Positions 41,288 to 50,475 are shown, numbered from the stretch's first letter. The stretch: 64,000 bases of DNA from CAVSRC01 sp963785065 (GCA_963785065.1 CAWATX010000002.1:2046001-2110000), one strand, 5' to 3'. Made by a program: numbers and translations. The notes: generated by a model from the letters alone, not told the origin.

Positions 41288-42646
41288 ATGGGGCCTGACG
41301 CGGGCCTTGAGCAAACAGGATCGCCGGAAATGGTTGCCGCCAATCCGCAGGGCAGGGCCTCGGACCAGGTCTTGACCGGGATCGTCGGCCGGCTGTCGGA
41401 AGGCCGCTGGCTGATTGCGGCGGTTGGCATCCTGCTTCTCGTGCTGGTTGTGGCCACCGTCGTGGCACCATTGCCCGCCGGGGTGATCTTTGCCGCGCTG
41501 CTCGTGTTCGTCGCCATCATGCCGCGTGCCCGCCGGGCAGAGCGCCGTCCCGCAGCAAGCCGCTCGGCCGTGCCCATCGCGCTCGAAGGCGGCGTCCAGG
41601 CCTTCGCCGATGCGCTCCCCACGCCCTGCTTCGTCCTCGACCGGCGCGGCATCGTCCGCTACGCCAACGAGCGCGCCGTCGAAGCCTTCGCCGTCCGCTC
41701 CGGCCAGTCGCTGACCTTCCGCATGCGCAATCCGGATCTGGTCGCCGCCTTTCACCGGGTAGCCGACGGCGGTCCGCCGGAGCGGGTCGAGTTCGCCGAG
41801 CGCATCCCCACCGAGCGCTGGTTCGCCGCCTGGTTCGCCGACCTTTCCGCGCCGCACCAGCCGGGCGGTGAGTTCATCGTCCTCATCCTCGACGATCTCA
41901 GCGAGCGCCGCCGCACCGACCGCATCCGCGTCGATTTCGTCGCCAACGCTTCGCACGAGCTGCGCACGCCGCTGGCCTCGCTCACCGGCTTCATCGAAAC
42001 CCTGCAGGGTCCGGCTCGCGACGACCCGGCGGCGCGCGAACGCTTCCTTCAGATCATGCACGATCAGGCGGGCCGCATGAGCCGCCTGATCGATGACCTC
42101 ATGTCGCTCAGCCGCATCGAGATGAAGGCGCATGTCCGCCCGGTCAACCATGTCGACCTCGCCGCCGTGATCCGCCACGTCAGCGACGCGCTCGAGCCGC
42201 TCGCCCAGGAGCTCGGCGTTACCATCGAGACGGTGCTGCCCGATGCGCCGGTGGCGCTTGTCGCCGACCGCGACGAACTCATCCAGGTCTTCGAGAACCT
42301 CATCGAGAACGCCTGCAAATACGGCCAGTCGGGCAAGCGGGTGCTGGTCACCCTGGCGCCGGCGGAGACGGGGCTGGGGCCCAGCGTCGTCGTGCGCGAT
42401 TTCGGCGCCGGCATTCCCGAGGAGCACGTTCCGCGGCTGACCGAGCGCTTCTACCGCGTCAATGTCGAGGACAGCCGGCGCCATCGTGGCACCGGCCTGG
42501 GGCTGGCCATCGTCAAGCATATCCTCGCCCGCCACCGGGCCCGCATGACCATCGACAGCAAGCTCGGCGAAGGCGCCAGTTTCACTGTTACCTTCCCTCC
42601 CGCCGCCTCTTCGGCGGACGTCGATGGCGACCAGAAAACGCAATAA
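41288..42646 (+). CDS. phoR: Phosphate regulon sensor histidine kinase PhoR
   Basis: A 452-residue kinase. Two membrane helices lie near residues 40-80 (WLIAAVGILLLVLVVATVVA, VIFAALLVFVAIM), then a PAS domain (LPTPCFVLDRRGIVRYANER), the dimerisation domain with the phosphorylated His223 in FVANASHELRTPLASLTGFI, and the ATPase domain (NLIENACKYG, DFGAGIPEEH, GTGLGLAIVKHIL). It would control PhoB, encoded at the far end of the locus (47457). An internal ATG at 41330 is an alternative start. Confidence 0.95.
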   Translation: MGPDAGLEQTGSPEMVAANPQGRASDQVLTGIVGRLSEGRWLIAAVGILLLVLVVATVVAPLPAGVIFAALLVFVAIMPRARRAERRPAASRSAVPIALEGGVQAFADALPTPCFVLDRRGIVRYANERAVEAFAVRSGQSLTFRMRNPDLVAAFHRVADGGPPERVEFAERIPTERWFAAWFADLSAPHQPGGEFIVLILDDLSERRRTDRIRVDFVANASHELRTPLASLTGFIETLQGPARDDPAARERFLQIMHDQAGRMSRLIDDLMSLSRIEMKAHVRPVNHVDLAAVIRHVSDALEPLAQELGVTIETVLPDAPVALVADRDELIQVFENLIENACKYGQSGKRVLVTLAPAETGLGPSVVVRDFGAGIPEEHVPRLTERFYRVNVEDSRRHRGTGLGLAIVKHILARHRARMTIDSKLGEGASFTVTFPPAASSADVDGDQKTQ

Positions 42647-42661
42647 AGACAGACACATAGC

Positions 42662-42690
42662 CTGTCGTAAAAGCGTCACACAAACGTCAT
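42662..42690 (+). promoter_or_regulatory. Triple Pho box before pstS
   Basis: CTGTCGT (42662-42668), GCGTCAC (42673-42679) and ACGTCAT (42684-42690) are direct repeats at an 11-base period separated by AAAA and ACAA, close to the PhoB consensus CTGTCAT with a 4-base A/T-rich spacer. The first lies 131 bases before pstS. Confidence 0.85.
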
Positions 42691-42792
42691 AGGACATTCG
42701 TGGGGTCTGACTAGGGTCCGCCGCACACGGGCCGCAAATGGCTAGCCCGTGTTTACGTTCGTCCCCCCAAACCTCCAACAGGGAGAGGCCAG

Positions 42793-43842
42793 GTGAAACA
42801 CGTCAACCTCGCCATCGCGGCCGGCTTCGTTGCCGCCGCGCTTTCGGCGTCCGTCGCCAGCGCTGCCGACATCTCGGGCGCCGGCGCTACGTTCCCCTAT
42901 CCGATTTACGCCAAGTGGGCCGATGCCTATAAGGCCGAGACCGGCATCGGGCTGAACTATCAGTCCATCGGCTCCGGCGGCGGCATCAAGCAGATCGAAG
43001 CCAAGACGGTGACCTTCGGCGCCTCCGACGCGCCGCTGGGTGCCGACGTGCTCGACAAGTACGGTCTGGCCCAGTGGCCGATGGTCATGGGCGGCATCGT
43101 CCCGGTCGTCAATCTCGAAGGCATCAAGCCGGGCGAGCTCTACATCGACGGCACCACCCTGGCCGACATCTTCATGGGCAAGATCACCAAGTGGGATGAC
43201 CCGGCGCTTGCCAAGCTCAACCCCGGCGTCAAGCTGCCGTCCTCGGCGATTGCCGTCGTCCATCGTTCGGACGGGTCGGGCACCACCTTCAACTTCAGCT
43301 ACTATCTTGCCGACGTCAGCGCCGACTGGAAGTCGAATATCGGCGTGGCGACCTCGGTCGAGTGGCCGGTCGGCATCGGCGCCAAGGGCAACGAGGGTGT
43401 GGCCAACAACGTCCAGAACACCAAGGGTTCGATCGGCTACGTCGAATATGCCTATGCCATGCAGAACAAGATGACCTACACCGGCATGGTCAACAAGGAC
43501 GGCAAGCAGGTTGAGCCGACCGCCGACGCTTTTGCTGCTGCGGCCGCCAACGCCGATTGGAACAGCAAGCCCGGCTACGGCGTGATCCTGGCCAATCAGC
43601 CCGGCGCCACCTCTTGGCCGATGACCGCCGCCACCTTCATCCTCATGTACAAGAAGCCGGCCGATGATACCGCTTCCGCCGCGGCTCTGAAGTTCTTCAG
43701 CTGGGCCTATGCCAAGGGCGACGACATGGCCAAGGAGCTCATCTACATCCCGATGCCCGAAAGCGTCGTGAAGAGCGTCGAGGCGATGTGGGCCAAGGAC
43801 ATCGTCGGCTCCGACGGCAAGGCCATCTACGCGGCAATGTAG
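42793..43842 (+). CDS. pstS: Phosphate ABC transporter substrate-binding protein PstS
   Basis: A 349-residue periplasmic protein with a signal peptide ending near SVASAAD. The mature N-terminus ISGAGATFPYPIYAKWADAY, the phosphate-binding HRSDGSGTTFNFSYYL, and IGYVEYAYAMQNKM are PstS hallmarks. The start follows GGGAGAGG and begins with GTG (GTGAAACACGTC). It is the first gene of pstSCAB-phoU-phoB, downstream of a triple Pho box, so strong induction in phosphate starvation is expected. Confidence 0.97.
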   Translation: MKHVNLAIAAGFVAAALSASVASAADISGAGATFPYPIYAKWADAYKAETGIGLNYQSIGSGGGIKQIEAKTVTFGASDAPLGADVLDKYGLAQWPMVMGGIVPVVNLEGIKPGELYIDGTTLADIFMGKITKWDDPALAKLNPGVKLPSSAIAVVHRSDGSGTTFNFSYYLADVSADWKSNIGVATSVEWPVGIGAKGNEGVANNVQNTKGSIGYVEYAYAMQNKMTYTGMVNKDGKQVEPTADAFAAAAANADWNSKPGYGVILANQPGATSWPMTAATFILMYKKPADDTASAAALKFFSWAYAKGDDMAKELIYIPMPESVVKSVEAMWAKDIVGSDGKAIYAAM

Positions 43843-43972
43843 TCGCCTGCTCGTGCGCGCCGCCTTTCCCGGGTGGCGTGCACGGTCGCCGCAGGTCCTT
43901 GTGGGAAAACCCGATGTTTCGGCCCGATTTGCCATTTCCCGCGTCTAGACTATGAACCCGCCGGAGATTCGA

Positions 43973-44968
43973 ATGGTCGAGGTGGCGTTGAGCAGCCCAA
44001 ACGCAGTCAGCGGTATTGATGAAAACCGCCTTCGGGCTCTGCGCCGCTTCAAGATCGGCGAAAGCACGTTCCGGACGGCGACGTTCGTTGCCGCGATTCT
44101 TGTCCTGGTCTTGCTCGGCGGCGTCATTCTGTCGCTGGTTATCGGTTCGATGCCGGCCTTCGAGAAGTTCGGCCTCGGCTTCCTCACCACTCAGTCGTGG
44201 AATCCGGTCACCGAAAAGTTTGGCGCCATCGCGCCGATGTACGGCACCATCGTCACCTCGATCATTGCCATGGTGATCGGCATCCCGGTCTCGTTTGGCA
44301 TCGCCATTTTCCTGACCGAGCTCTGCCCCTATCCGCTGCGCCGGCCGATCGGCATCGCCATCGAGCTGCTCGCCGGCATCCCGTCGATCATCTACGGCAT
44401 CTGGGGCCTGTTCGTCTTTGCCCCCTTCCTGCAGCAGACCCTGCAGCCGTTCCTCATCGACACGATCGGCACCGTGCCGGTGATCGGCGCGCTCTTCGCC
44501 GGCCCGCCCTACGGCATCGGCGTGTTCACCGCCGGGCTGATCCTGGCGATCATGGTGCTGCCCTTCATCACCGCCATCACCCGTGACGTGTTCCTCACCG
44601 TCCCGCCGGTGCTCAAGGAGGCCGCCTACGGCGTCGGCTGCACGACCTGGGAGGTCGTCCGCAAGGTGGTGCTGCCCTACACCCGCGTCGGCGTCATCGG
44701 CGGCGTCATGCTCGGCCTCGGCCGCGCCCTCGGCGAGACCATGGCGGTCACCTTCGTCATCGGCAACGCCCACCGCGTCTCGGCCTCGATCCTGGCGCCG
44801 GGCACCACCATTTCGGCTTCGATCGCCAACGAATTCACCGAGGCGGTCGGCGACATCTATACGTCGTCGCTGATCGCCATAGCGCTCATCCTGTTCGTCA
44901 TCACATTCGTCGTCCTGGCGGCCGCCCGCATCATGCTCATGCGGATCGAGAGGAGCCTCGGCACATGA
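43973..44968 (+). CDS. pstC: Phosphate ABC transporter permease PstC
   Basis: A 331-residue inner-membrane permease with six main helices (TFVAAILVLVLLGGVILSLV, ITSIIAMVIGIPVSFGIAIF-like segments) and the EAA loop KEAAYGVGCTTWEVVRKVVL. The C-terminus is LILFVITFVVLAAARIMLMR. ATG at 43973 has GGAGA five bases upstream; an ATG seven codons earlier lacks an RBS. The 3' end overlaps pstA in ATGA. Confidence 0.96.
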   Translation: MVEVALSSPNAVSGIDENRLRALRRFKIGESTFRTATFVAAILVLVLLGGVILSLVIGSMPAFEKFGLGFLTTQSWNPVTEKFGAIAPMYGTIVTSIIAMVIGIPVSFGIAIFLTELCPYPLRRPIGIAIELLAGIPSIIYGIWGLFVFAPFLQQTLQPFLIDTIGTVPVIGALFAGPPYGIGVFTAGLILAIMVLPFITAITRDVFLTVPPVLKEAAYGVGCTTWEVVRKVVLPYTRVGVIGGVMLGLGRALGETMAVTFVIGNAHRVSASILAPGTTISASIANEFTEAVGDIYTSSLIAIALILFVITFVVLAAARIMLMRIERSLGT

Positions 44969-45831
44969 AGTCGATGGCCCGCTATAATCGCCGCCGCCGG
45001 CGCAACACCCTGACCATGACGCTGTCGATATTTGCCACCCTGTTCGGCGCCATGTGGCTGGTCATCATCCTGGCGACCCTCTTGTGGAACGGCGTCGCCG
45101 GATTGTCCTTCGAAGTCTTCACCGCCAGCACGCCGCCGCCAGGTGGTTCCGGCGGTGTCGCAGGTGCCGGCGGTCTCGCCAATGCCATCGTCGGTAGCCT
45201 GATCCTCACCGTCATGGGCGTCGTCATCGGCACGCCGATCGGCATCCTCGCCGGTACCTACATGGCCGAATACGGCCGCCATTCGCGCCTCACCTCGGTC
45301 GTGCGCTTCGTCAACGACATCCTGCTCTCGGCGCCGTCGATCGTCATCGGCCTGTTCGTCTATGAGATCACGGTGGCGCGCGTCGGCCATTTCTCGGCCT
45401 GGGCTGGCGGCATTGCGCTCGCCATCCTGGTGCTGCCGGTGGTCATCCGCACCACCGAGGACATGCTGCTGCTGGTGCCCGACTCCCTGCGCGAGGCCGC
45501 CTCCGGCCTCGGCTCGCCGCGCTGGAAGCTGATCGCCGACGTCTCCTATCGCGCCGCCCGCGCCGGCATCGTCACCGGCGTACTGCTGGCGATTGCGCGC
45601 ATCACCGGCGAGACCGCGCCGCTGCTGTTCACGGCGCTCAACAACCAGTTCTGGAGCCTCGACGTCAACGCGCCGATGGCCAGCCTGCCGGTGACCATCT
45701 TCCAGTTTGCGCTTTCGCCCTATGACGACTGGCAGCAGCTTGCCTGGACCGGCGCCCTGATCGTCACCTTCGCCGTGCTGGCGCTCAATATCGTCGCGCG
45801 GGCCCTCTCGAGCATGGGAAAGCAGTCATGA
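44965..45831 (+). CDS. pstA: Phosphate ABC transporter permease PstA
   Basis: A 288-residue permease partner of PstC. After a basic N-terminus (ARYNRRRRRNTLTMTLS) come about six helices, with REAASGLGSPRWKLIADVSY as the ATPase-contact loop and ARITGETAPLLFTALNNQFW as a PstA signature. It starts in the ATGA overlap with pstC and ends in an ATGA overlap with pstB, so the three are tightly coupled. Confidence 0.96.
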   Translation: MKSMARYNRRRRRNTLTMTLSIFATLFGAMWLVIILATLLWNGVAGLSFEVFTASTPPPGGSGGVAGAGGLANAIVGSLILTVMGVVIGTPIGILAGTYMAEYGRHSRLTSVVRFVNDILLSAPSIVIGLFVYEITVARVGHFSAWAGGIALAILVLPVVIRTTEDMLLLVPDSLREAASGLGSPRWKLIADVSYRAARAGIVTGVLLAIARITGETAPLLFTALNNQFWSLDVNAPMASLPVTIFQFALSPYDDWQQLAWTGALIVTFAVLALNIVARALSSMGKQS

Positions 45832-46679
45832 GCGACGCCACCCTGACGACCAGCGGTTCGACCAACGGCCCGACGGCCGCGCCCGAGGTGCGCGCGCCGG
45901 ACGCGGCTCTCGTCGGCGTGCCGAAGACCGAGAAGATGGTGGTGCGCGACCTGAGCTTCTATTACGGCAAGAACCAGGCGCTGAAGTCGATCAGCCTGCC
46001 GCTCTACGAGAACCACGTGACCGCCTTTATCGGCCCGTCCGGTTGCGGCAAGTCGACGCTGCTGCGCGTGCTCAACCGCATGTACGACCTCTACCCCAAC
46101 CAGCGGGCGGAGGGCGAGGTCATCCTCGACGGCGAAAACATCCTCGATCCGCATCAGGACGTAAACCTGCTGCGCTCCAAGGTCGGCATGGTGTTCCAGA
46201 AGCCGACGCCCTTTCCGATGACCATCTTCGACAACATCGCCTTCGGCATCCAGCTCTACGAGCGCCCGTCGCGCTCCGAGCTCAGCGACCGCGTCGAGGC
46301 GGCACTCACCAAGGCGGCGCTGTGGGACGAGGTCAAGGACAAGCTCCGTGCGAGCGGCCTCAGCCTCTCCGGTGGTCAGCAGCAGCGCCTGTGCATCGCC
46401 CGCACCGTCGCCGTCCAGCCCGAGGTCGTTCTGCTTGACGAGCCGGCCTCGGCGCTCGATCCCATCTCGACGGCCAAGATCGAAGAGCTGATCGACGAGC
46501 TGAAGAACGAGTACACGATCGCCATCGTCACCCATAATATGCAGCAGGCGGCGCGCGTCTCGGACTACACTGCCTTCATGTATCTCGGCGAGCTGGTCGA
46601 ATACGACGAGACCAACAAGATGTTCACGGCGCCGAGCGACCGGCGTACCCAGGACTACATCACCGGCCGCTTCGGCTGA
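45828..46679 (+). CDS. pstB: Phosphate ABC transporter ATP-binding protein PstB
   Basis: A 283-residue ATPase: Walker A GPSGCGKST at residues 69-77, Q-loop VGMVFQKPTPFPMTIFDNIA, signature LSGGQQQRLCIARTVA, Walker B VLLDEPASALDP and switch VTHNMQQAARVSD. The N-terminus has about 30 extra Ala/Pro/Thr-rich residues before the usual start at MVVRDLSFYYG. It is coupled to pstA by ATGA and is followed 22 bases later by phoU. Confidence 0.97.
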   Translation: MSDATLTTSGSTNGPTAAPEVRAPDAALVGVPKTEKMVVRDLSFYYGKNQALKSISLPLYENHVTAFIGPSGCGKSTLLRVLNRMYDLYPNQRAEGEVILDGENILDPHQDVNLLRSKVGMVFQKPTPFPMTIFDNIAFGIQLYERPSRSELSDRVEAALTKAALWDEVKDKLRASGLSLSGGQQQRLCIARTVAVQPEVVLLDEPASALDPISTAKIEELIDELKNEYTIAIVTHNMQQAARVSDYTAFMYLGELVEYDETNKMFTAPSDRRTQDYITGRFG

Positions 46680-46701
46680 TTGAGACGCGGAGAGCGCGAC
46701 C

Positions 46702-47421
46702 ATGGCGGAACAACACACCGTTGCCTCGTTCGACGAGGAATTGGGTGACCTGGCCCGCAAGATCGCCGAGATGGGCGGCCTTGCCGAGCAGTATGTCGCC
46801 GATTCCGTGGCGGCCCTGGTCAATCGCGACGCCGGGCTCGCCCAGCGCGTCATCGCCGGCGACGAGCGCATCGACAAGCTGCAGCAGCAGATCGAGGAAG
46901 CCGCCATCCAGATGATCGCCCGGCGCCAGCCGATGGCGCGCGATCTGCGCGAGATCATGGCGGCGATCCACATCGCCAACGATCTCGAGCGCGTCGGCGA
47001 TCTCGCCAAGAACACGGCCAAGCGGGTCATCGCCATCGAGACCAATTTCGGCCAGCAGCGCCTGGTCGCCGGTGTCGAGCACATTGCCGAGATGGCGCTC
47101 GCCCAGCTCAAGGCGATCCTCGATGCCTTCGCCGCCCGCGATCTTTCCTCGGCGCTGGCGGTGTGGGAGCGCGACAACGAGATCGATGCGATCTACACCT
47201 CGCTCTTCCGCGAGCTCCTCACCTACATGATGGAGGACCCGCGCAACATCACCATGTGCACGCATCTCCTGTTCTGCGCCAAGAACCTCGAGCGCATCGG
47301 CGATCACGCCACCAATATCGCCGAGACGCTGCATTACCTGATCACCGGCGTGGTGCTGGCCGACGAACGCCCCAAGCAGGACACGTCGAGCCTCACCTCG
47401 GTTGAGTACAACGACACTTGA
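46702..47421 (+). CDS. phoU: Phosphate signalling protein PhoU
   Basis: A 239-residue cytoplasmic all-helical protein with two similar three-helix halves, each carrying the metal-binding-type segment: MAAIHIANDLERVGDLAKNT and LLFCAKNLERIGDHATNIAE. It links PstSCAB activity to PhoR and lowers Pho output when phosphate is plentiful. It lies between pstB and phoB in the same transcript. Confidence 0.97.
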   Translation: MAEQHTVASFDEELGDLARKIAEMGGLAEQYVADSVAALVNRDAGLAQRVIAGDERIDKLQQQIEEAAIQMIARRQPMARDLREIMAAIHIANDLERVGDLAKNTAKRVIAIETNFGQQRLVAGVEHIAEMALAQLKAILDAFAARDLSSALAVWERDNEIDAIYTSLFRELLTYMMEDPRNITMCTHLLFCAKNLERIGDHATNIAETLHYLITGVVLADERPKQDTSSLTSVEYNDT

Positions 47422-47456
47422 TCCGGCCAACAACCAGCTATCCCGGAGCCGCGGCG

Positions 47457-48152
47457 ATGACCCCCAAGGTGATGATCGTCGAAGATGAAGAGCCGCTGTC
47501 GCTGATGCTCCGCTACAATCTCGAAGCGGAAGGCTATGCGGTCGATACGGTGGAGCGCGGCGACGACGCCGAGACGCGGCTGCGCGAGACGGTGCCCGAC
47601 CTCCTGCTGCTCGACTGGATGTTGCCGGGCATCTCGGGCATCGAGCTGTGCCGCCGCCTGCGCACCCGCGACGCCACCCGCGCCCTGCCGATCATCATGC
47701 TGACGGCGCGCGGCGAGGAACAGGAGCGCGTCCGCGGGCTGGCCACCGGCGCCGACGACTACGTCGTCAAGCCGTTCTCGGTGCCCGAGCTGATGGCGCG
47801 CGTGCGCGCCATCCTGCGCCGTTCCAAGCCGGAGCTGGTCGCCGCGGTGCTCAAGGGCGGCGACATCGAGCTCGACCGCGACACCCATCGCGTCCGCCGC
47901 AACGGCCACGAGCTGCATCTCGGCCCCACCGAATTCCGCCTGCTCGAGTTCCTCATGCAGAGCCCCGGCCGGGTGTTCTCGCGGGCCCAGCTTCTCGACA
48001 GCGTCTGGGGGCGCGATGTTTTCGTCGACGAGCGCACCGTCGATGTTCATGTCGGGCGCCTCAGGAAGGCGCTCGGTCGCGGCCGTGATCCGATCCGCAC
48101 CGTGCGGGGCTCGGGCTATTCCTTCGACGAGAGCTTCACCGCCACGGTCTGA
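47457..48152 (+). CDS. phoB: Phosphate regulon response regulator PhoB
   Basis: A 231-residue OmpR-type regulator. The receiver domain has the acidic pair near Glu9/Asp10 (VEDEEPLS), the phospho-acceptor Asp53 in LLLLDWMLPGISG, and Lys in DDYVVKPFS. The C-terminal winged helix carries LGPTEFRLLEFLMQSPGRVF and VDVHVGRLRKALGRGRDPIR. ATG at 47457 follows CCGGAGCCGCGGCG; an upstream TTG is less likely. It binds Pho boxes such as the one at 42662, so the locus is self-regulated. Confidence 0.97.
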   Translation: MTPKVMIVEDEEPLSLMLRYNLEAEGYAVDTVERGDDAETRLRETVPDLLLLDWMLPGISGIELCRRLRTRDATRALPIIMLTARGEEQERVRGLATGADDYVVKPFSVPELMARVRAILRRSKPELVAAVLKGGDIELDRDTHRVRRNGHELHLGPTEFRLLEFLMQSPGRVFSRAQLLDSVWGRDVFVDERTVDVHVGRLRKALGRGRDPIRTVRGSGYSFDESFTATV

Positions 48153-48264
48153 CCGACCGTCGTCCGCCGATGTGTTAATCTCACGCTGAGGGCGTGCTTG
48201 CCCTTGGGCTACGGTTTGCTAGCCTGTGCTTGCCGCTTGGGTGTCGTGCGTAGCGGAGGGTGAG

Positions 48265-49488
48265 ATGCGACGTATTGTGTTCGGCCTGCTGGCTGTGCTG
48301 ATGCTGGCCGGCCTGGAACGTCCGGCCATGGCGGCCGATCCCTGGATCGTCCCCACCGACGCCGGCCTCGCCGCCCGCAATCCCGACCGTTTCGCCTGGA
48401 GCCTGTTGGTGGCCCTCACCTGGCCGGCCGACGAGGCGAGCCGCATGCCGGCGAGCGACCGTCCCTACGGCGATCCCGGCCCGGTGATGTTCGAGACCTG
48501 GGCCCAATCCGACCAGGTATTCCTCAAGAAGGGCGCCGAGCCGCCGGCCTGGGACGAGATCGCCTGGTCGGGCGTCCGCACCCTCAACAGCCGTTCGGTG
48601 CCGCGCCAGATCGCCATGTTCCGCGACGTCTCGTCGGTCAAATCGGGCGATATCAGCGACGAGCAGGAGGAGGTCTGGCTCAATCGCGCCACCTTCGATT
48701 ATATCCGCGAGAACGGCCTCTATTCCGTCGAGGGCCAGCAGTGGTTCTTCTATAACGGTCGGCCGATTTCCTTTCCGCCCGGCTCCATCCAGGTTCAGGC
48801 GGTGTGGCGGCCGATCGGCGAGGAGGACAAGGCGCGCTATCAGTGGGTTGAGTTCACGGATGGCAACAAAAAGCGCAAGCGCACCTACGTCTACGGGCTG
48901 ACGGCACTGCACATCGCCTCGAAAGTCCTGCCCCACTGGTTGTGGGCGACCTTCGAGCATGTCGACAATCCCTATCGTCCCGGCCTCTTCGACGAGGGCT
49001 GGCTCAACGCCTCGCGCGACAGCGCTGCCTGTCCGGCAACCCAGCTCGACTGCAACCGCGTGCCCGCCGGTTTCGGCCTGGAAGGCACCCGCTGGGAGAA
49101 CTACCGCTTGCGCGGCACCCAGATCGATTATGTCGATGGCGACGGCAACCCGGTGATCCTCGCCAATTCCGAGCTGGAGACCGGCTTCCAGCAGACGGCC
49201 TCCTGCATGTCGTGCCATGTACGCTCGACCATCGGCCCCAATCGCAACGCGGCGGCGAGCTTCGTGCTTGGCGACGGCAAGGCGCACCCGCCGGAGAAGC
49301 CGACGGCCATGCGCCTGCCGGTCTTCAAGATCGACGCCGACGGGCGGGTGGCCAGCTATAACGGCGAGCCCCAGACCGGCGAATTTCTGCTGCCCGGCCA
49401 GCTTGCCAGCGGCGGCGAGCGGTTCCTGTCGCTTGATTTCGTCTATGCGCTGATCGAGGCCGAAAGCGTCAGCGCCAACGGCAAGTAG
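48265..49488 (+). CDS. Exported protein with a single c-type haem motif
   Basis: A 407-residue protein with signal peptide MRRIVFGLLAVLMLAGLERP and cleavage after AMA. One CxxCH motif (CMSCH, residues 314-318) suggests covalent haem c. It is embedded in a domain that is mostly beta and lacks other cytochrome landmarks; two further cysteines (AACPATQLDC) may form a disulfide. GGAGGG is four bases before the ATG. It follows phoB on the same strand, but a gap of 112 bases suggests its own transcription. It resembles conserved cytochrome-c-like hypothetical proteins; the function is unknown. Confidence 0.75.
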   Translation: MRRIVFGLLAVLMLAGLERPAMAADPWIVPTDAGLAARNPDRFAWSLLVALTWPADEASRMPASDRPYGDPGPVMFETWAQSDQVFLKKGAEPPAWDEIAWSGVRTLNSRSVPRQIAMFRDVSSVKSGDISDEQEEVWLNRATFDYIRENGLYSVEGQQWFFYNGRPISFPPGSIQVQAVWRPIGEEDKARYQWVEFTDGNKKRKRTYVYGLTALHIASKVLPHWLWATFEHVDNPYRPGLFDEGWLNASRDSAACPATQLDCNRVPAGFGLEGTRWENYRLRGTQIDYVDGDGNPVILANSELETGFQQTASCMSCHVRSTIGPNRNAAASFVLGDGKAHPPEKPTAMRLPVFKIDADGRVASYNGEPQTGEFLLPGQLASGGERFLSLDFVYALIEAESVSANGK

Positions 49489-49584
49489 GCGTCGCGCCAC
49501 ACCTGCAGCATCTCGCGCCCCGTGCCCACCCGGAGGCGGGCATCGACGGCGCGCAAGACCGCGACCTCATTCTCCGACCGCGAC

Positions 49585-50091
49585 CTAGTAGCTGCTGCTG
49601 CGCCGATCGCGGTCGCGCCGCCGGTCGACCGGCTGATAGGCGAGGCGGCTGTGATATTCGCAATAGGGCAGGCTGTTCCACGCGCGATGGCCGCAGAAGT
49701 GGAAGCCCTCTGTTCCGGGATCGCCCTCCGGCCACTTGCACATGGTGTCGTTAAGCGCCAGCAGCGACACCTTGAGGCTGATCGGCACCACCACGTCCTC
49801 CAGCGCCACCGGCGCCGGCAGGCGCCGTGGCGCCGGATTGGCGTGGGTCTTCAGCGCCGTATTGCCCGACACGTAGTGGCGTATCGGCCGGCCCGGCGGT
49901 GCCGACCGCACCTTGCGCGGGCGCGGGCTCGAAGAAGCCGGTTTGGCGCGTCCCGAAAGGGAAAGGCGATGCACCTTTCCGATCACCGCATTGCGGGTCA
50001 CCCCGCCGAGCTGTGCGGCGATTTGACTCGCGCTCAGCCCTTCACCCCACAGCCTTTTGAGCAACTCGACGCGTTCATCCGTCCAGCTCAT
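49585..50091 (-). CDS. gcrA: GcrA cell cycle regulator
   Basis: A 168-residue DNA-binding regulator. The N-terminus MSWTDERVELLKRLWGEGLS then ASQIAAQLGGVTRNAVIGKV is the GcrA helix-turn-helix, followed by HRLSLSGRAKP. The C-terminal sigma-70-interacting region includes LLALNDTMCKWPEGDPGTEG and FHFCGHRAWNSLPYCEYHSR with conserved Cys/His. GcrA activates genes whose promoters carry CcrM-methylated GANTC sites; five such sites lie upstream of this gene (50118-50273). It ends in a basic Arg/Ser tail. Confidence 0.96.
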   Translation of the reverse strand: MSWTDERVELLKRLWGEGLSASQIAAQLGGVTRNAVIGKVHRLSLSGRAKPASSSPRPRKVRSAPPGRPIRHYVSGNTALKTHANPAPRRLPAPVALEDVVVPISLKVSLLALNDTMCKWPEGDPGTEGFHFCGHRAWNSLPYCEYHSRLAYQPVDRRRDRDRRSSSY

Positions 50092-50117
50092 ACCGCATCA
50101 TCCTGTTGGCTGCGGCA

Positions 50118-50273
50118 GACTCGGAATCCCTCTCTACGCGCCGTCCGCTCCGCTGGACAACGCCAAACGCTTAACAATGGATACTGGAGACCGCCGCAAA
50201 TTCTTGTTCGTCGTACCCGACAGAGGCCAAGCTACAATAGCCGTTGACTCGCTGACAAGAGTCCGGGCGAATC
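50118..50273. promoter_or_regulatory. Cluster of five GANTC (CcrM) sites upstream of gcrA and argD
   Basis: GACTC at 50118, GAATC at 50124, GACTC at 50246, GAGTC at 50259 and GAATC at 50269. At this base composition roughly one site per 300 bases would be expected. The gap 50092-50475 holds no gene. The cluster fits methylation-dependent control of gcrA itself or of the divergent transcript. Confidence 0.7.
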
Positions 50274-50354
50274 GATAGGTGGATTACTTTTGTTTTCCCC
50301 AGTTCGCTGAATAGCGCGGGCGCGCCGCGCACCTGCTTTCCGGCCCGGCATTGA

Positions 50355-50383
50355 TTGACACATCAACGGCTTGGGTCGATAAG
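50355..50383 (+). promoter_or_regulatory. Candidate sigma-70 promoter for argD
   Basis: TTGACA (50355-50360), 17-base spacer, GATAAG (50378-50383). It would start transcription about 85 bases before the argD start. Confidence 0.35.
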
Positions 50384-50475
50384 GACGGGCAAGGATCAGG
50401 TGCTGCCCTCCGGCGGCACTTTTTAGTTTTGGCCTCTGGAAAATGGATGCGGCCATCGGGCCGCAGGCGGCAGAA

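Noticed and set aside
50177..50278. 33-codon open frame across the GANTC cluster
   Set aside because: No Shine-Dalgarno and no recognisable features; more likely part of the regulatory gap.
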